Origin: Durusdinium trenchii
Taxonomy: Eukaryota > Sar > Dinophyceae > Suessiales > Symbiodiniaceae
Assembly (NCBI GenBank): GCA_963970005.1
Contig: CAXAMN010008557.1
Location: forward strand, 716,757-780,756
DNA: 64,000 nt
Direction: 5' to 3'
Under the pieces are notes generated by a model. It saw nothing but the letters and a program-made list of their open reading frames with translations. It was not told the origin of the DNA and did no database searches. A program made the position numbers and the translations under genes. Positions 11,596 through 22,699 of this stretch are shown piece by piece (positions within the stretch are counted from its first letter, which is position 1; each line of letters opens with the position of its first letter).

Positions 11596-12657
11596 TCAAA
11601 AAACCAACGAAGCACCGCCATCAACATAAATCGTCTGACCAGTCATGTACCTGAACAAATGTGAACACCTTTCACTGGGTGATTGTCATTGGACTGAGAA
11701 GCACAACTTTGTGGGCCTGGACCTCACGCAACACATCACAGCTTCCGCCATATCTGCCTTGGTATTTGTTGCACCCAGTCTAGGGTGATGCAGGCCGCGG
11801 CCCATGAGGTTTATCCGATGTCATATTGTCATGCAACTTAAACTGGCAACTAGTCATCATTCTTGCAACCTTGTGGCTGGTTGCCCAACTCGCTTGAGAG
11901 GCGTATGTGTTTTCACTGCTGCATATGAAGCACCCCACTCCTCACTTGCCACTCGCAACCACAACTTGGGGCGTTCAATGGTTTGGGAGGTTGAAGGCCT
12001 GAATGATCTCGACGCATCATCTATATAGTCTTATATATCCATATATATCCTATATTACTGTCTCCTTATGTATCCTTTCCTCGAGTTCATGTGGAACAGG
12101 CGAGCCAAGGTTCACCGCCATGTGTGATCCGTGTCTCTATCAGGCCTGGGGCCACACAGTTCACCCGCACTGGCCCGTGGCTTTTTGCGAGCAGTTTTGT
12201 CAAGTGATTCATAGCCTCGGTTGTGGCAAATTATGCAGGAGCTTCAACACATTTGTGAGCATGCTGCTGAGGCGGCCACAGCTCTGGTCATGCCTAAGTC
12301 AAAGTCATGCCGTGTAGCAATCTCTACATGTAAAGAGCTTGCCCGCACCAAACCCACCATGCAAGGCACCACACCCACGTGCATGGAAGAGTCTCGCACA
12401 GCCATACTGGATTCCTGTATAAATGTGTCAGCCGGATGACCATGCCTGTCTGCATGTCAGGAAGTTTCAGGTTTGCTTTGCAATTTTTGGGTACGAGTCC
12501 TTTGCCAGAATCTCCTGCAATACTGGTCCCTGATCGCTCCACTCCAAGACTGCTCCAAGGCACTATATGGGATGCTGCTTCCCATAGGCCGTCCACCAGC
12601 CGCAGAGCCAATCATAATGATCGATGAGTTCTCCACGCTCTTCAAATGAGGCATTGC
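11596..12657 (-). CDS. Short-chain dehydrogenase/reductase, 3' exons (catalytic and C-terminal part)
   Basis: NAD(P)-dependent oxidoreductase of the SDR superfamily; the substrate cannot be told. Exons on the minus strand: 12657-about 12562 (SSIIMIGSAAGGRPMG, then the catalytic Tyr in SSIPYS), 12215-12116 (AMNHLTKLLA, then VRVNCVAPGLIETR), 11918-11878 (TPLKRVGQPA), 11757-11723 (DMAEAVMCC) and 11650-11596 (YMTGQTIYVDGGASLVF, stop). The phases of the last four exons close exactly (100, 41, 35 and 55 nt). Donors include GT and GC, and acceptors are AG|G except AG|C at 11918. The Lys of YxxxK was not found: splicing 12562 to 12215 joins YS directly to AMN, so a micro-exon of a few codons is probably missing from this model. 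The N-terminal half lies at 15053-15856, beyond the rhodopsin gene. Confidence 0.8.
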
Positions 12658-13206
12658 CTGGTGTCTGATGTTGGGGATGCTCGAAAATTTGTTGGGATCC
12701 AGTCAATCCAACAACTAGGCCCTGTGCTGCACGACTTAGCCAAAGTGGCCCAAAGCAATTCAACGCCTTGGCTGGTGAAACTTTGCATTGTCTTGAGTCA
12801 TGAGCGGCACGGTATACCAATCAAAAAGCCACTAGATTCTCCAGCCATGGCTCAAAAATCTTGTGCAAGTACCTCGTGATGCAATCCACAACTCAATTCA
12901 AAAAGCTCAACTCAGTTGGTGGAGTTTTGCGGGGAGGTGACAGCGGGCGCTCGGATTTTCCAAGACGAGAGCAAAGGTCCCAAGGTTCCCAGGGGCACCG
13001 CACAGCGATTTCCTTTGGACTTGTGGCAGTATGGGCATGACACATATTTGCCAAGGAACTGCACTGCAGAAAAGTACTTTCTAATTAAAAGCTCATCTTC
13101 AGATGGAGCTCAAGATGGGGTGACACCAAAAATGCTTTGTGGTCAGCCTTTGTCAGGCCCTCGCTTAAAAATCAGCCCAAACTCTTCAAACAACTTGAAA
13201 TTGATT

Positions 13207-14864
13207 TTATGGCAGAAGCTCCGCGGTCTCCTCGTAGTTAACGGCCCGCTTGAAAGATGTCTGAGTATTGGCCAGCATTGTGAGGAGCACCTCTTGGAAT
13301 TCACTTGATCTGATCCCGGAGAGCGTCATTGACGCAAAGAGCTTGGTGGTGAAATTCATCGTGGTATAGAAAATGCGTTCACCACGATAGCTCACAGCAC
13401 CTCGCAGCCTCAACAAGTACACAATGCCGTAGATGCCAAAAACCAGCACCAGGGCGAAAGATAGCAACGGTCGACCAAGAAGTTGACCTGCGATTCGAAC
13501 ATGGGAGAAAAGCACTGATTGACAATGCTTTAGCAAATCCACCAGCCTTCTGGATGCTTTCGCCGCCAACGTGCTACCCAAAGGACCATTGTCCATGAAG
13601 CCCGGAAATACATGAGAAAAGACACCTCAGTCTTCATTCATGGCACTAGACAGCAAGACATGGTGAACACCAAAGAATCAAGATGCATAAGAAACCAATA
13701 TTATTTTCACCAGGGCACAGAGACGAGGGTGTATCTGATTGGCTCATTTGGAATGAAATTTGCGGTCCACGCAAAGGTCATGTACACGTTCGTCACCTAC
13801 AGGTTGAGACTAGCACGATTTCATTTCCAGTGCACCAGCATAGATCGAGAAAAATCGATCCATCAAGGCAGTGGGGATTGCACATGGATTTTGCGATCAA
13901 CCACTAAACTAGGAAAGCTCTCCCTCTCTCTCTCTCTCTCTCCCTCTCTCTCTGCTCAAACTTCAATCAACATATTCCACTCGACTCGGCGCGAACTGGG
14001 TCTCTCAAAACCCACCGAGCCACAATGAGCGGCTCTGCAACTTCTTGAGCTGGTCGTCCCAAGGCGACGGTGCCGGCAAGAATGATCAAAATTGGCACGT
14101 TGATCAGCCACTCCTCATGTGCCAACGCTTCAGAGCCAGTTTGAGCCTCTTGGAAAACACGCATTCCAAAAATGTGTGTGTTTCTTTCTTCATCTTTTCA
14201 GCTTAGATTCAGCAAAGAATATTGTGTAGACAGGCTGGTGGTCAAGATCTGATCTTCCCAAATTTGCTGCGTGAACAAACCAGGGAGTATCGCTGGTGAA
14301 GAAAGGAAGGTTCTCGACCAAAAGCACGGCAAATGTGATGCACAAGAGTGTGGAAGGAAGAAGTGAGTCCTTGATGTTGGGGATCAAGTGAATGGCCTTC
14401 TTGGCGGTCCTATACATCAGAATCACTGACACCATCTCATGTAAAAAGACTGATCCAAGAGCACATTCGATGAAGGCGCTATAAATATTTAAATCCTTGG
14501 CAGCATCGTGATACTGCCTACACTGGGTCGAATCGTGGCATGCCACGGGGTGAGCCGACGCATAGCACAAAGCTGTCACAAGAGCGGTGACTATGACCCA
14601 TGTGATCTTGCGGGTGGAGAGTTTCCGGAGCAAATTGCAACAGTTGTCTGGGCCACTCTCAACGCTTTCAAGCTCCAAGTCCGTCATGTTCAGGCGAGAC
14701 CGGGACTTTGACTCAAACGAATTACTCATGTGTGCATTTCCAAATTTTTGCGGCGCTGCTGCCTTTCCCAAATCAGCTGGCGTGCCCGAGGGCTCGTTGG
14801 GCTCTGGCAACACTGGATGAGAGCCACGCATCATGTTCAGAGTGGCTAGTGTCCTGCTCTTCAA
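13207..14864 (-). CDS. Type I (microbial) rhodopsin, five exons, 393 residues
   Basis: Retinal-binding membrane protein. Minus-strand exons 14864-14211, 14113-14024, 13796-13719, 13625-13547 and 13487-13207 total 1182 nt and read through to one terminal stop. Segments: an N-terminal hydrophobic stretch (TWVIVTALVTALCYA), then helices A to G, including helix C FFAEWLINVPILI, helix D TNVYMTFAW, helix E SFLMYFRASWTMVLW, helix F VFGIYGIVYLL and helix G FYTTMNFTTKLFASM, whose Lys (about residue 349) is the expected retinal Schiff-base site. Aligned by eye with bacteriorhodopsin, D85 is Glu (about 219), R82 is Phe, D96 is Leu and D212 is Asn (about 345), so it is unlikely to be an ordinary proton pump. 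Introns are 97, 227, 78+15 and 59 nt, with GA, GT, GT and GC donors. The start codon is uncertain; later Met codons in the first 50 residues could serve. The gene lies inside an SDR gene. Confidence 0.82.
13919..13962. repeat. (CT)n microsatellite in rhodopsin intron 2
   Basis: A nearly pure CT tract, broken by a CCCT and a few substitutions, between the acceptor of exon 3 (13796) and the donor after exon 2 (14024). On the transcribed minus strand it is a GA tract. Confidence 0.85.
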
Positions 14865-15052
14865 GCCATAGTGCTTGAACCCATATCAGCGGCAAAGCAA
14901 GTTGGAAGCACATGATAGGTGAATGCAGGCATATGCGTTCAGCAGTTAGTTACGGTCCTCTCTCCTACTGTAAACAAGCCTTCGCAATCTTTCAAATCTT
15001 TGATTCCATGATCACTCTGTGCAATATGTTCCGCATTCAGGCCAAGATTCGC

Positions 15053-15856
15053 GTCGTCAATGAGTTCAAGGTTATCATGGGGAATCCATTTTCCAACACC
15101 GGCATTACCTTAGAGTTTGAACTGAACATCCACATGTCTATTCCATGTAAACCGCAGCACATGGGTAACGTAAGCCAACAATCAGAATTGATGTGAGACG
15201 GGTCACATACCAAAAGGTCAAGTTGCCCACAGCGATCAATGACCTCCTTGACTAGTGCTTCACAGCCTTGACGAGTACTGCAATCAGCCTGAATGTACAT
15301 GGCGCCCGGCAATTCGGCCGCAACTGCCTTCCCGTCCTCAACCGAAGAATGGCCTCAAACCCACAAATCAGCAATGGGAGTTTTTCATATCTCAAACTTG
15401 TCAAGACATGACATCATTGTGAATCTTGAGAATAAGACGCCAACTGTTTACCACCACCAAGAACCCCTCGGCTGCCAGCCGCTCTGCAATCGCCTGATCA
15501 CTTGCCCCTTTTCTCTTCATGAACACTGCTACTCGACCATACTGTCACGGCACCATCAGTGGTTCCATGTTTGACTCAAAGGTGGGTCCTTGGGTGTGCC
15601 TTGATCCTGTTGCTCGCGAAAGTGCACGAGAATCACAACATTTGCCCACCCAAACATGTGGGTGCAGGGTGGCCCTTTGCTTTGGTTGAAGCCTCCCATG
15701 TCCGAAGCTGGCCACAAGTAGAGCCTGTAATTATAACGTCTGCATCGGCCAAGCCCAACCAAACGGAGCCCTTGCCTTGCCAATGCCAGAAGAACTGCCG
15801 GTAATCAATGCCACCCTTGGTCTTTCTTCACCTCTGCTGTGAATGCAAACATTCAT
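15053..15856 (-). CDS. Short-chain dehydrogenase/reductase, 5' exons (cofactor-binding part)
   Basis: N-terminal half of an SDR. Exons on the minus strand: 15856-15776 (start ATG; RVALITGSSSGIGK, the TGxxxGIG dinucleotide-binding motif), 15493-15445 (AIAERLAAEGFLVVVN), 15353-15207 (SVEDGKAVAAELPG, ADCSTRQGCEALVKE, GQLDLLV) and 15108-about 15053 (CNAGVGKWIPHDNLELIDD, the NNAG region). All junction phases close: 81, 49 and 147 nt, with donors GC, GT and GT and acceptors AG|G. The next expected SDR segment (about 25 residues, with the conserved Asn-Leu) was not located; the family then continues at 12657, on the far side of the rhodopsin gene. Either one gene has a large intron with a nested gene, or an SDR was split by insertion. 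Confidence 0.8.
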
Positions 15857-15859
15857 TTT

Positions 15860-18800
15860 TGCATACTATGCCGGGTGAGCCTAGCACAAAAGAACAAAGG
15901 ACAAAGCTCGAGAGCCGCCTGACATCGTTGGCCAACAAGTGAAACCTTAAAGTGTTCGATCGAAGCACACATGAAATTATTCTGGTGCAGCATCAGCAGG
16001 GCAGCGCTGCCCACGGAGCATGGAAGCAACACCCTCAAACACTTGCTGTCCTGGTCCAACATTGCTCAATTTGCGCAAGTGCATGCCAGTGTTGCATCCT
16101 TACTGATCCAAATTCGGGTACTTTGCCACAGCCGAAAATGATCTTTACATATCTTTACCAGGTACCAAATGGTATCAGTGCAGCATGTCAAAAAGGCGAT
16201 TGCTTGGAAAGAAGCGGCGCTTTTGGGTAGAGAGCTATGTCATCTCTTTGCAGCGTTTGGGGTGACACAAACTTCGATCCTCTCGTGCTCGGCGCGTCTT
16301 CCGAACACCCATGCTGTCCTTGGAAAGCCTCCCAGAAGCCTTCAAAGTTCTCCAGGAAGCACCAGCAGCACCAAAGAAGCGTCGAGCTCGCATGGCCGCC
16401 ATGGCCACAGCTGCTGCTGCAGCTGCTCTTGATCAAACAGCGGCCAACATGGTTTTCCGTTCGTCAACCAGTCTGTGCAAAAAAGCACTATTCAATTTTA
16501 AGTCAAGGAGTGTGGGTCAAAGGTCCGGGCGAGCAGGCTTTTACCACGCCTCGGAAGCAAGGTGGCTGTTTCGGATTTGAAGCTTTGGGCACACAAAACA
16601 AAACAATGCCGGGCATCACGAAACACTCTTTTGCAATCGTAGTGCTCTCTGTGAGGAGACAATTCTGCTCTTTCAGTCAAATGGGCTACATTGGCGGCTG
16701 CACCCGCCATGCAGCACGTCTTGCAGTTACACTCACAGCAGCGATGAAGATTGGTCTCGTAATGAAAGCCCGGGATCGAAATGGAGATGTACCCAGTCGG
16801 TATCACCGACGGTTTTTCTGAAAAGATTCAAGGCAGTTCCTTCAAGAACGGGCTCACCAGGTTGCAGCTTCAACGGTTTTCCAGGGAGCTTGGTCTGATT
16901 GACTCAGATCACCGAGTTCGATCGGATAGAAGGCAAACTTCTACTACAAGCCCGGCCGCGCGCATTACATTAATCTCCTCAGGCAGAAGCAAAAGCACCG
17001 TGATAAGTATTGGTAACAAGTGTGGCTTGCGATAATGAACTATCACTTGCGACAGTGGTATATACCACTTACAAAACAACAGTTTGTAACACAAGTGAAT
17101 GCTGACGCAGTCCTTTGCTGTGAATTGGGTCAACTCTAAGAAGTAACTACAATTAACTACATATACGGATCCGATTGTACACATCCAACTCGGAGCGGAT
17201 CGACTGAACATCATTTGTTGGAGACCTTTAAAGACTTGTCATCTTGTCCAACTGACTCATGGCCAGCCGCCTGGCTAGGTGAAATCAACCGACTAATTGT
17301 TGCTAGAGGCGTCGTCAGGCCATGGTTGCGAACCCTCCAGCGACAATCTACGTAAGCATTTTCCAGCTCCAAGCCTTAACAAATCCACATCTGCAGCGGG
17401 CTTGAACATGAAGATTTGTAGGCAAAACTGTCGAAGTGAGGCCCACTACCGCACTCCATGATTGATAGGCGTCACATGTACTTCCTAGCAGTTGCCACAA
17501 CATGTCTTGTTGCACAACAACCAGCTACAAGTTGGCCAAAACTAAGCCTATGCCGACATCTATCATTCAAGGACCACGCTCCTCCATGACCAAGAGGCAG
17601 CTCATTCTTGATAGCTGCTGCTATCTGTATCCGTGCTTTTGGCCAATCAATGCCTTTCAGCCACAGCGCCTCCAAAGATCTACAGGAACGACAAATATAT
17701 TGCGTGACCTTGGTCTTTTACAGGTGGATTCTGTGATGCATGGTAGCTGTTTTGTTGGTCTTGTATGGGCTCTGTTGTGTCCAAATGACATTACCACAAT
17801 TATATACTCTTAACACAAAACCACTGACGACTCTCAACAAAGGTTTTCCATGGTTTTCCCTCTCTGGCCCACGTGTGCTCTATTCCAGCCCGTCACGCCC
17901 TATCAAACAACAGAGGCAAAGCTACTTCCTGGATTGGTGGCGCTCCCAAGCAATCATCATACCAGAACTGAATGCTCAACCTGAAAGCTTCACGCAATAG
18001 TTTCAACATGATTGAACCCAAAGCATTGGTTGGAAACCATTTTTTCAGTTGGAAACTGCTCAAACTAAAAGAGCCTCCTCAAGGAATGAGACCATGCATC
18101 CAGCCATTCCATGTTGGATGAAAAGCTTTCGGGACCAAAGAAGCGCAACTGCAGCATCTCCACTGAACAGCAGCATCTAGACAGCCAAGTGAGTTCCTCA
18201 CAAAGAATGGCATTTTCTTGTGCTAGGCCAAACGATTCAAATCCAACATTTGGCAATTCAGCGGACTGTATTCATCTAAGCTTCTCCATACTCCAATGCC
18301 ATGCAATTGATAATCAAGTATCCTGAGCAGTGCGAGTGACGGGAACTCACCCCCAGGGCGGCAAGCATGTCTTGAATGCCATTCTCGCTTTGTTGAGCGT
18401 TAAACTCTCAGGAACTGGAGAACCCGTGGAGACATAGGCCCACATCCTTGCCGCCCTTGCCCAATGCCCTTGCCCATACCTACCATCTTCATCCATCTTC
18501 CGAGCTGCGGCAACAAGAGCCTGATGCCTGAAGCCGCTGTGCCAAGGAGCGGGATGCAGCAGTATCGACCTCATCTACCCACTGCAAAAAGCCTATATGT
18601 ATATATATATATATATATATCATTTGAATCCTTTTGTAGTGTCCACGTGTTGTATAACTTGTCGTGACATGTCGTGACAATACTGGAAACTATATTCGTA
18701 ACATGTTTAATCTTTTCGAACAAGCTCCCTCACAGGCAAGTTTCGTGACTTGGAGGCCACAAAACCATTCCGGCGGCTTTGCCTCGGTGGCTTGGAGAAC

Positions 18801-19394
18801 ACTTGAGCAAGTTTGATGGCCTCGTCGCCGCCAAGGTGCCCCAAAGATCCGCAACCAAAACTGCCCGCTTGTTGCGGATGCATGTCTGGCTGGTGGCTCC
18901 CAACCTCATGCTAAGGCGAATGTGCCAATCCCACATTCTGAAGTGTCAACTCCACAGTTCCCAGTGTCTAACTCCAGCCAAGTCTCGCTTTAAAGCCACA
19001 CCTGGTGAAGGAAGGCCCTTTCCCCATAACTGGAAAGGACTCGCAGCAAGCTAAGAAAACAAAGTGATAGGTCTGATAGGCAAACTACATCTATATTTAT
19101 ACATCAAGTGGTTGGAGCTTGGATTGTCCTCCTGCTGTTGTGGCTACACTGGCTTGATTAGACAGGAACCTGGTGTGTCTTCTAGTGGAAGCAAGCACTC
19201 GAACAGGGCCAGTCACTGCAGAACTGAAAGCTCGTGAATCGAGAGAATCCAGCAAAATGCCTCTAGAGTACCCGATGAGTGCCTGCACAGCTGTTCATCT
19301 GCCCATGGGAATGCCCTTGCGATGGTAGTGTTACCCACATCTGATAGCAGCGCCAACAACACACGAGCGAAAAGCTCAAACGGCAGCTCGAACG
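15860..19394. other. Unannotated stretch
   Basis: No recognised gene. A plus-strand frame around 16311-16500 (LESLPEAFKVLQEA followed by an Ala-rich run) and a minus-strand frame at 18347-18574 (HQALVAAARKMDEDGRYGQG) have protein-like composition and could be single exons of unknown genes. A (TA)n tract sits at 18599-18620. Confidence 0.35.
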
Positions 19395-19817
19395 TCATCG
19401 ACAAATTCGAATGGCTGTGGAGCCATGGCGCCGACGTTGTGCAACTACGAGGGTATACAAGGCTGTGATAAGCTGCGATCCTGGAGGTCCACTAACGTAC
19501 ACTGTCCATACACGGTCTAAAATCAGAAGCTGTGGTGAAAGCTGCCTAACCACATAGGCTGATGCTGTTGTCAATATGGAAGCAAGAAGCATCAATATGA
19601 AGTAGAACGGAGGCGTCTCACAAACGAGGCCACGATCCGAAACCCATTTTGTAAGGGCGCGTCTGCTTGTTGGTTGCTGCCTGGCAGGTACAGGCAGTTC
19701 AAACAGGCCAGAATGAACACATGTCAAAGCTTGCACCTGGGATGGAGCTTGTGCCAGTTGCACAAGCCCCGCCGCTAATTTGTCCTCTCGACTGCTGAAA
19801 TCCTTTACTTGTGGCAT
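19395..19817 (-). CDS. Hypothetical exon with one membrane segment
   Basis: Open for 140 codons from an ATG on the minus strand. A hydrophobic run (FYFILMLLASILTTASAYVV, about residues 72-91) could span a membrane. The rest has no motif I recognise. Given the intron density of neighbouring genes, it may be a partial exon; frames at 19213-19404 could continue it. Function unknown. Confidence 0.3.
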   Translation of the reverse strand: MPQVKDFSSREDKLAAGLVQLAQAPSQVQALTCVHSGLFELPVPARQQPTSRRALTKWVSDRGLVCETPPFYFILMLLASILTTASAYVVRQLSPQLLILDRVWTVYVSGPPGSQLITALYTLVVAQRRRHGSTAIRICR

Positions 19818-22080
19818 GGTTTGAACAAAGTAAAGGCTAGCAGCTAGCGGCTAGCGCCCACAGAGTTCAAGACGCTCTTGCTTTCAGCTTCTTGTATCCA
19901 CCATCAGTCCATGGCAAGCTCAGCTGAGATCCCACAAAGGCTCCCCAAACCTGACCATCAGCGTTGGCTGATCAGGCTGTTCAGCTTGATCAAGCTCCGA
20001 GGTGGATCAATCTATTGCAAGGCCTGGGGCAGGCTGTGTCACCACCTGGCCGTATATGTTCATTGCGCCAATGCAACCAGGAGGATGGACACCCCGAAGC
20101 ACGGACGTTCCAACAGCTACTATGGCGCCTCGTCTGAGCTGCTCTGTGGTGCGTGCAAGCGCATATACTGAGTAGCCTGGGGGTTGTTTTCCTGTGATGG
20201 CTTCATGGAGCGAAAGAAAAGAACATGCGGCTGTCTGGCTGTCCGACCAAAGTGTCTACTCGTCCTCCAACACAAACCATCGTTGGAGACGCAACCCCTG
20301 GTAAGTGCCTAAAGGCTTTCAAAACACAGAAATTCTACGAATGATAGTCATAAAAGAACACAAAGAACTGGGAGCAAAGCACAGGTGCAAAAGCTGGGAT
20401 ACGGGCATTAACACGCTGAAGATCAGCCCAGGACCATACATAGAATTGATAGGCATTTGTGGATCGATCATGACTCCACGCCATGATGTTTGGCTTGCAA
20501 GCAAGCTGTCCTTTGGCAAAATCTGAGAAGTCTCGTGGTGCTGGATTTAGCATACTTGAGGATCACACCAAAGCACGCAAGGATCGCAGAACCTACATGT
20601 TGATCATTTTGACGAAGTGCGACTTGGAATTGAGTACTTGTGATTCAGCTTCCATCACACTGCAGAAGTTTCTGCCCGTTTGACTTGGTACAATAACTGT
20701 GAATGGACACAACAGGGTCGTAGCGACCGGTTGTTTTGCTGCACAAACAATGCACGCACGCCTCCTTCAGGTCCTCGGCAACTGATTCCGAAAGGGACCT
20801 ACCTGGAGGAGACTCAAGGCTTTGAGCATGCTCGAGCACTAGCAGCATGCTGGCAACTGCATCTTCTGAGCTTCCCCACCTCCCAATGAAACCTGCTGCA
20901 GCTCCGACAAAGTAAGCGAGCGCTGAGGATTCTGTGTCATGACTTGAATTGAAACAGAAGGCCTGGGAGCTCCCTCGGGGGGATGCAGGACTTGCAGGAG
21001 CAGGAATGTTGCTAGATGCCTGAAGAACAGGTTCGGACTGATGGTCTACTCTGAGTAGCTACTCTACTTCTTGCTGAGGCATCACAACCCTACTGTAAAG
21101 GTTAAACAATCCAACACTTGACTACATCACGGCAAAAATGCACACAAATGCAAACAAGCTTCATAAAGTTCTTCGACCTGCGACACGGAGCCCGTAGCAT
21201 TCCTGTGTTTGGATATTTTTGTATGCAAGCGTTCGCGTGCAACACCTCGCTGAGGAAGGCGTGAACTGATTTGGGTGCCTCCGGTGATGATGCTCCTCGC
21301 AAAGAATGGCTGCGCGACCTGCTGGTTGCTTGAAGATATGGTTGGTCACATGATATCAATGAACCTTGAACCTCAGGAGTCCTTAGCTTCGTCATGTTTT
21401 TGAACCTCAGGAAATAATTTTGGGTGAAAGTCTCCTGCCAGCAGCCCCGCAAGCTCTGCAGCTGCCCGTTCCAGGGCGGCGGGAGGGATGTAGTTTCGAA
21501 CCGGATCCTGAACCTGACGAGGCTTCGTCAATCGCATGAAACTGACACATTCAAACGGATTTCGCCATGTCACAGTAAACCTCTCACTAGCTACGCCAGC
21601 TACTTCTCCCCCTCGCCGTGGTTGGAACCCAACCCATTCCTCACTGTATCATCCCTTATTATCCTTTGACTGGGGGTGCACACACACATGTCATATGCCC
21701 ATCACTAAGCCAGTGGCTGGAAGCGAACTGTTTCCACTGCTTCCTTAGATGCTCTGGCCCCGGCCCCCTGGGATGCCAATACTTCCTTCATACGTTTTGA
21801 ACTTTGAATCCGTTTGATGCGTTGACTTTGGCTTCGGCCTTGTGATTTCCAGTCCGTCCAAAGCGCAAAGGTCTTGGATTCGTACCACTTTGACTGTTTG
21901 CAAGCCTCTCTCCTCGTCAGAATGAACATATATATACACCACCATCAGTTTGTGTATTACTGTATGAGATTTCACAATTCTTACGGGTTGAACGGGGCAT
22001 GACAGAACGGAACGAATTCAACAGCTGGAGGTCACAACGCCAGGTTTTGATGCAAAGCAAAACCACATCAATTGTATGAA
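19818..22080. other. Unannotated stretch
   Basis: No recognised gene. The minus-strand segment 21373-21573 (IPPAALERAAAELAGLLAGD) has exon-like composition but no identifiable domain. Confidence 0.35.
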
Positions 22081-22089
22081 CTAGGCATG

Positions 22090-22615
22090 CATACCATTGA
22101 ATACACACACACATACAGACATACATACATACATGCATGCATACATACTTACATCCATGCATGCATGCATGCATACCATGACATCCTCGACCCTACCATA
22201 CCAAACCATACCCGTACATACATTACCTACATTACATTACAATACATTATATTACATTACATTACAGTCATACATACATACAAACATGCACGCATACATA
22301 CAACATATACATGAATGCATGCATGCATACATACAATATTTTAATTTACATTACGTTACATTACAGTACATACATTCCATACATTACACACACTGCACAC
22401 ATTAGTGCTTACATACATACATACATACGTACGTACGTACATACATTACATTACGTTACGTTACATTTCATTACATTACACTGCATTACATCACATTACA
22501 TTACACTACATTCCATGACATGACATTATATTATATACATGCATTACATACATAACTCCATAACCTAACCGGTCATATCATATCATACCATATCATATCA
22601 TACATACATGGCTCA
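22090..22615. repeat. ACAT / CATTA microsatellite field
   Basis: Over 500 bases of interrupted (CATA)n, (CATG)n and (ACATT)n runs. Open frames rich in His, Tyr and Thr are translations of the repeat. The same repeat types recur at 25866-25985, so the two fields bracket a 3.2-kb segment with retroelement debris. Confidence 0.93.
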
Positions 22616-22699
22616 GGCCATTTAGCTGCGCAAACTGGCCCTCCATCAAGTCCAGTTGGTGGTTTGTCGAACACCTTGGGATTGGCCTTTGCCCGTGAT

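Noticed and set aside
13486..13502. B-box-like GTTCGAATCGCAGG on the minus strand
   Set aside because: It lies at the acceptor of rhodopsin intron 4 and exon 5, with no A-box or stems.
22072..22523. His/Tyr/Thr-rich frames in the ACAT field
   Set aside because: Microsatellite translations.
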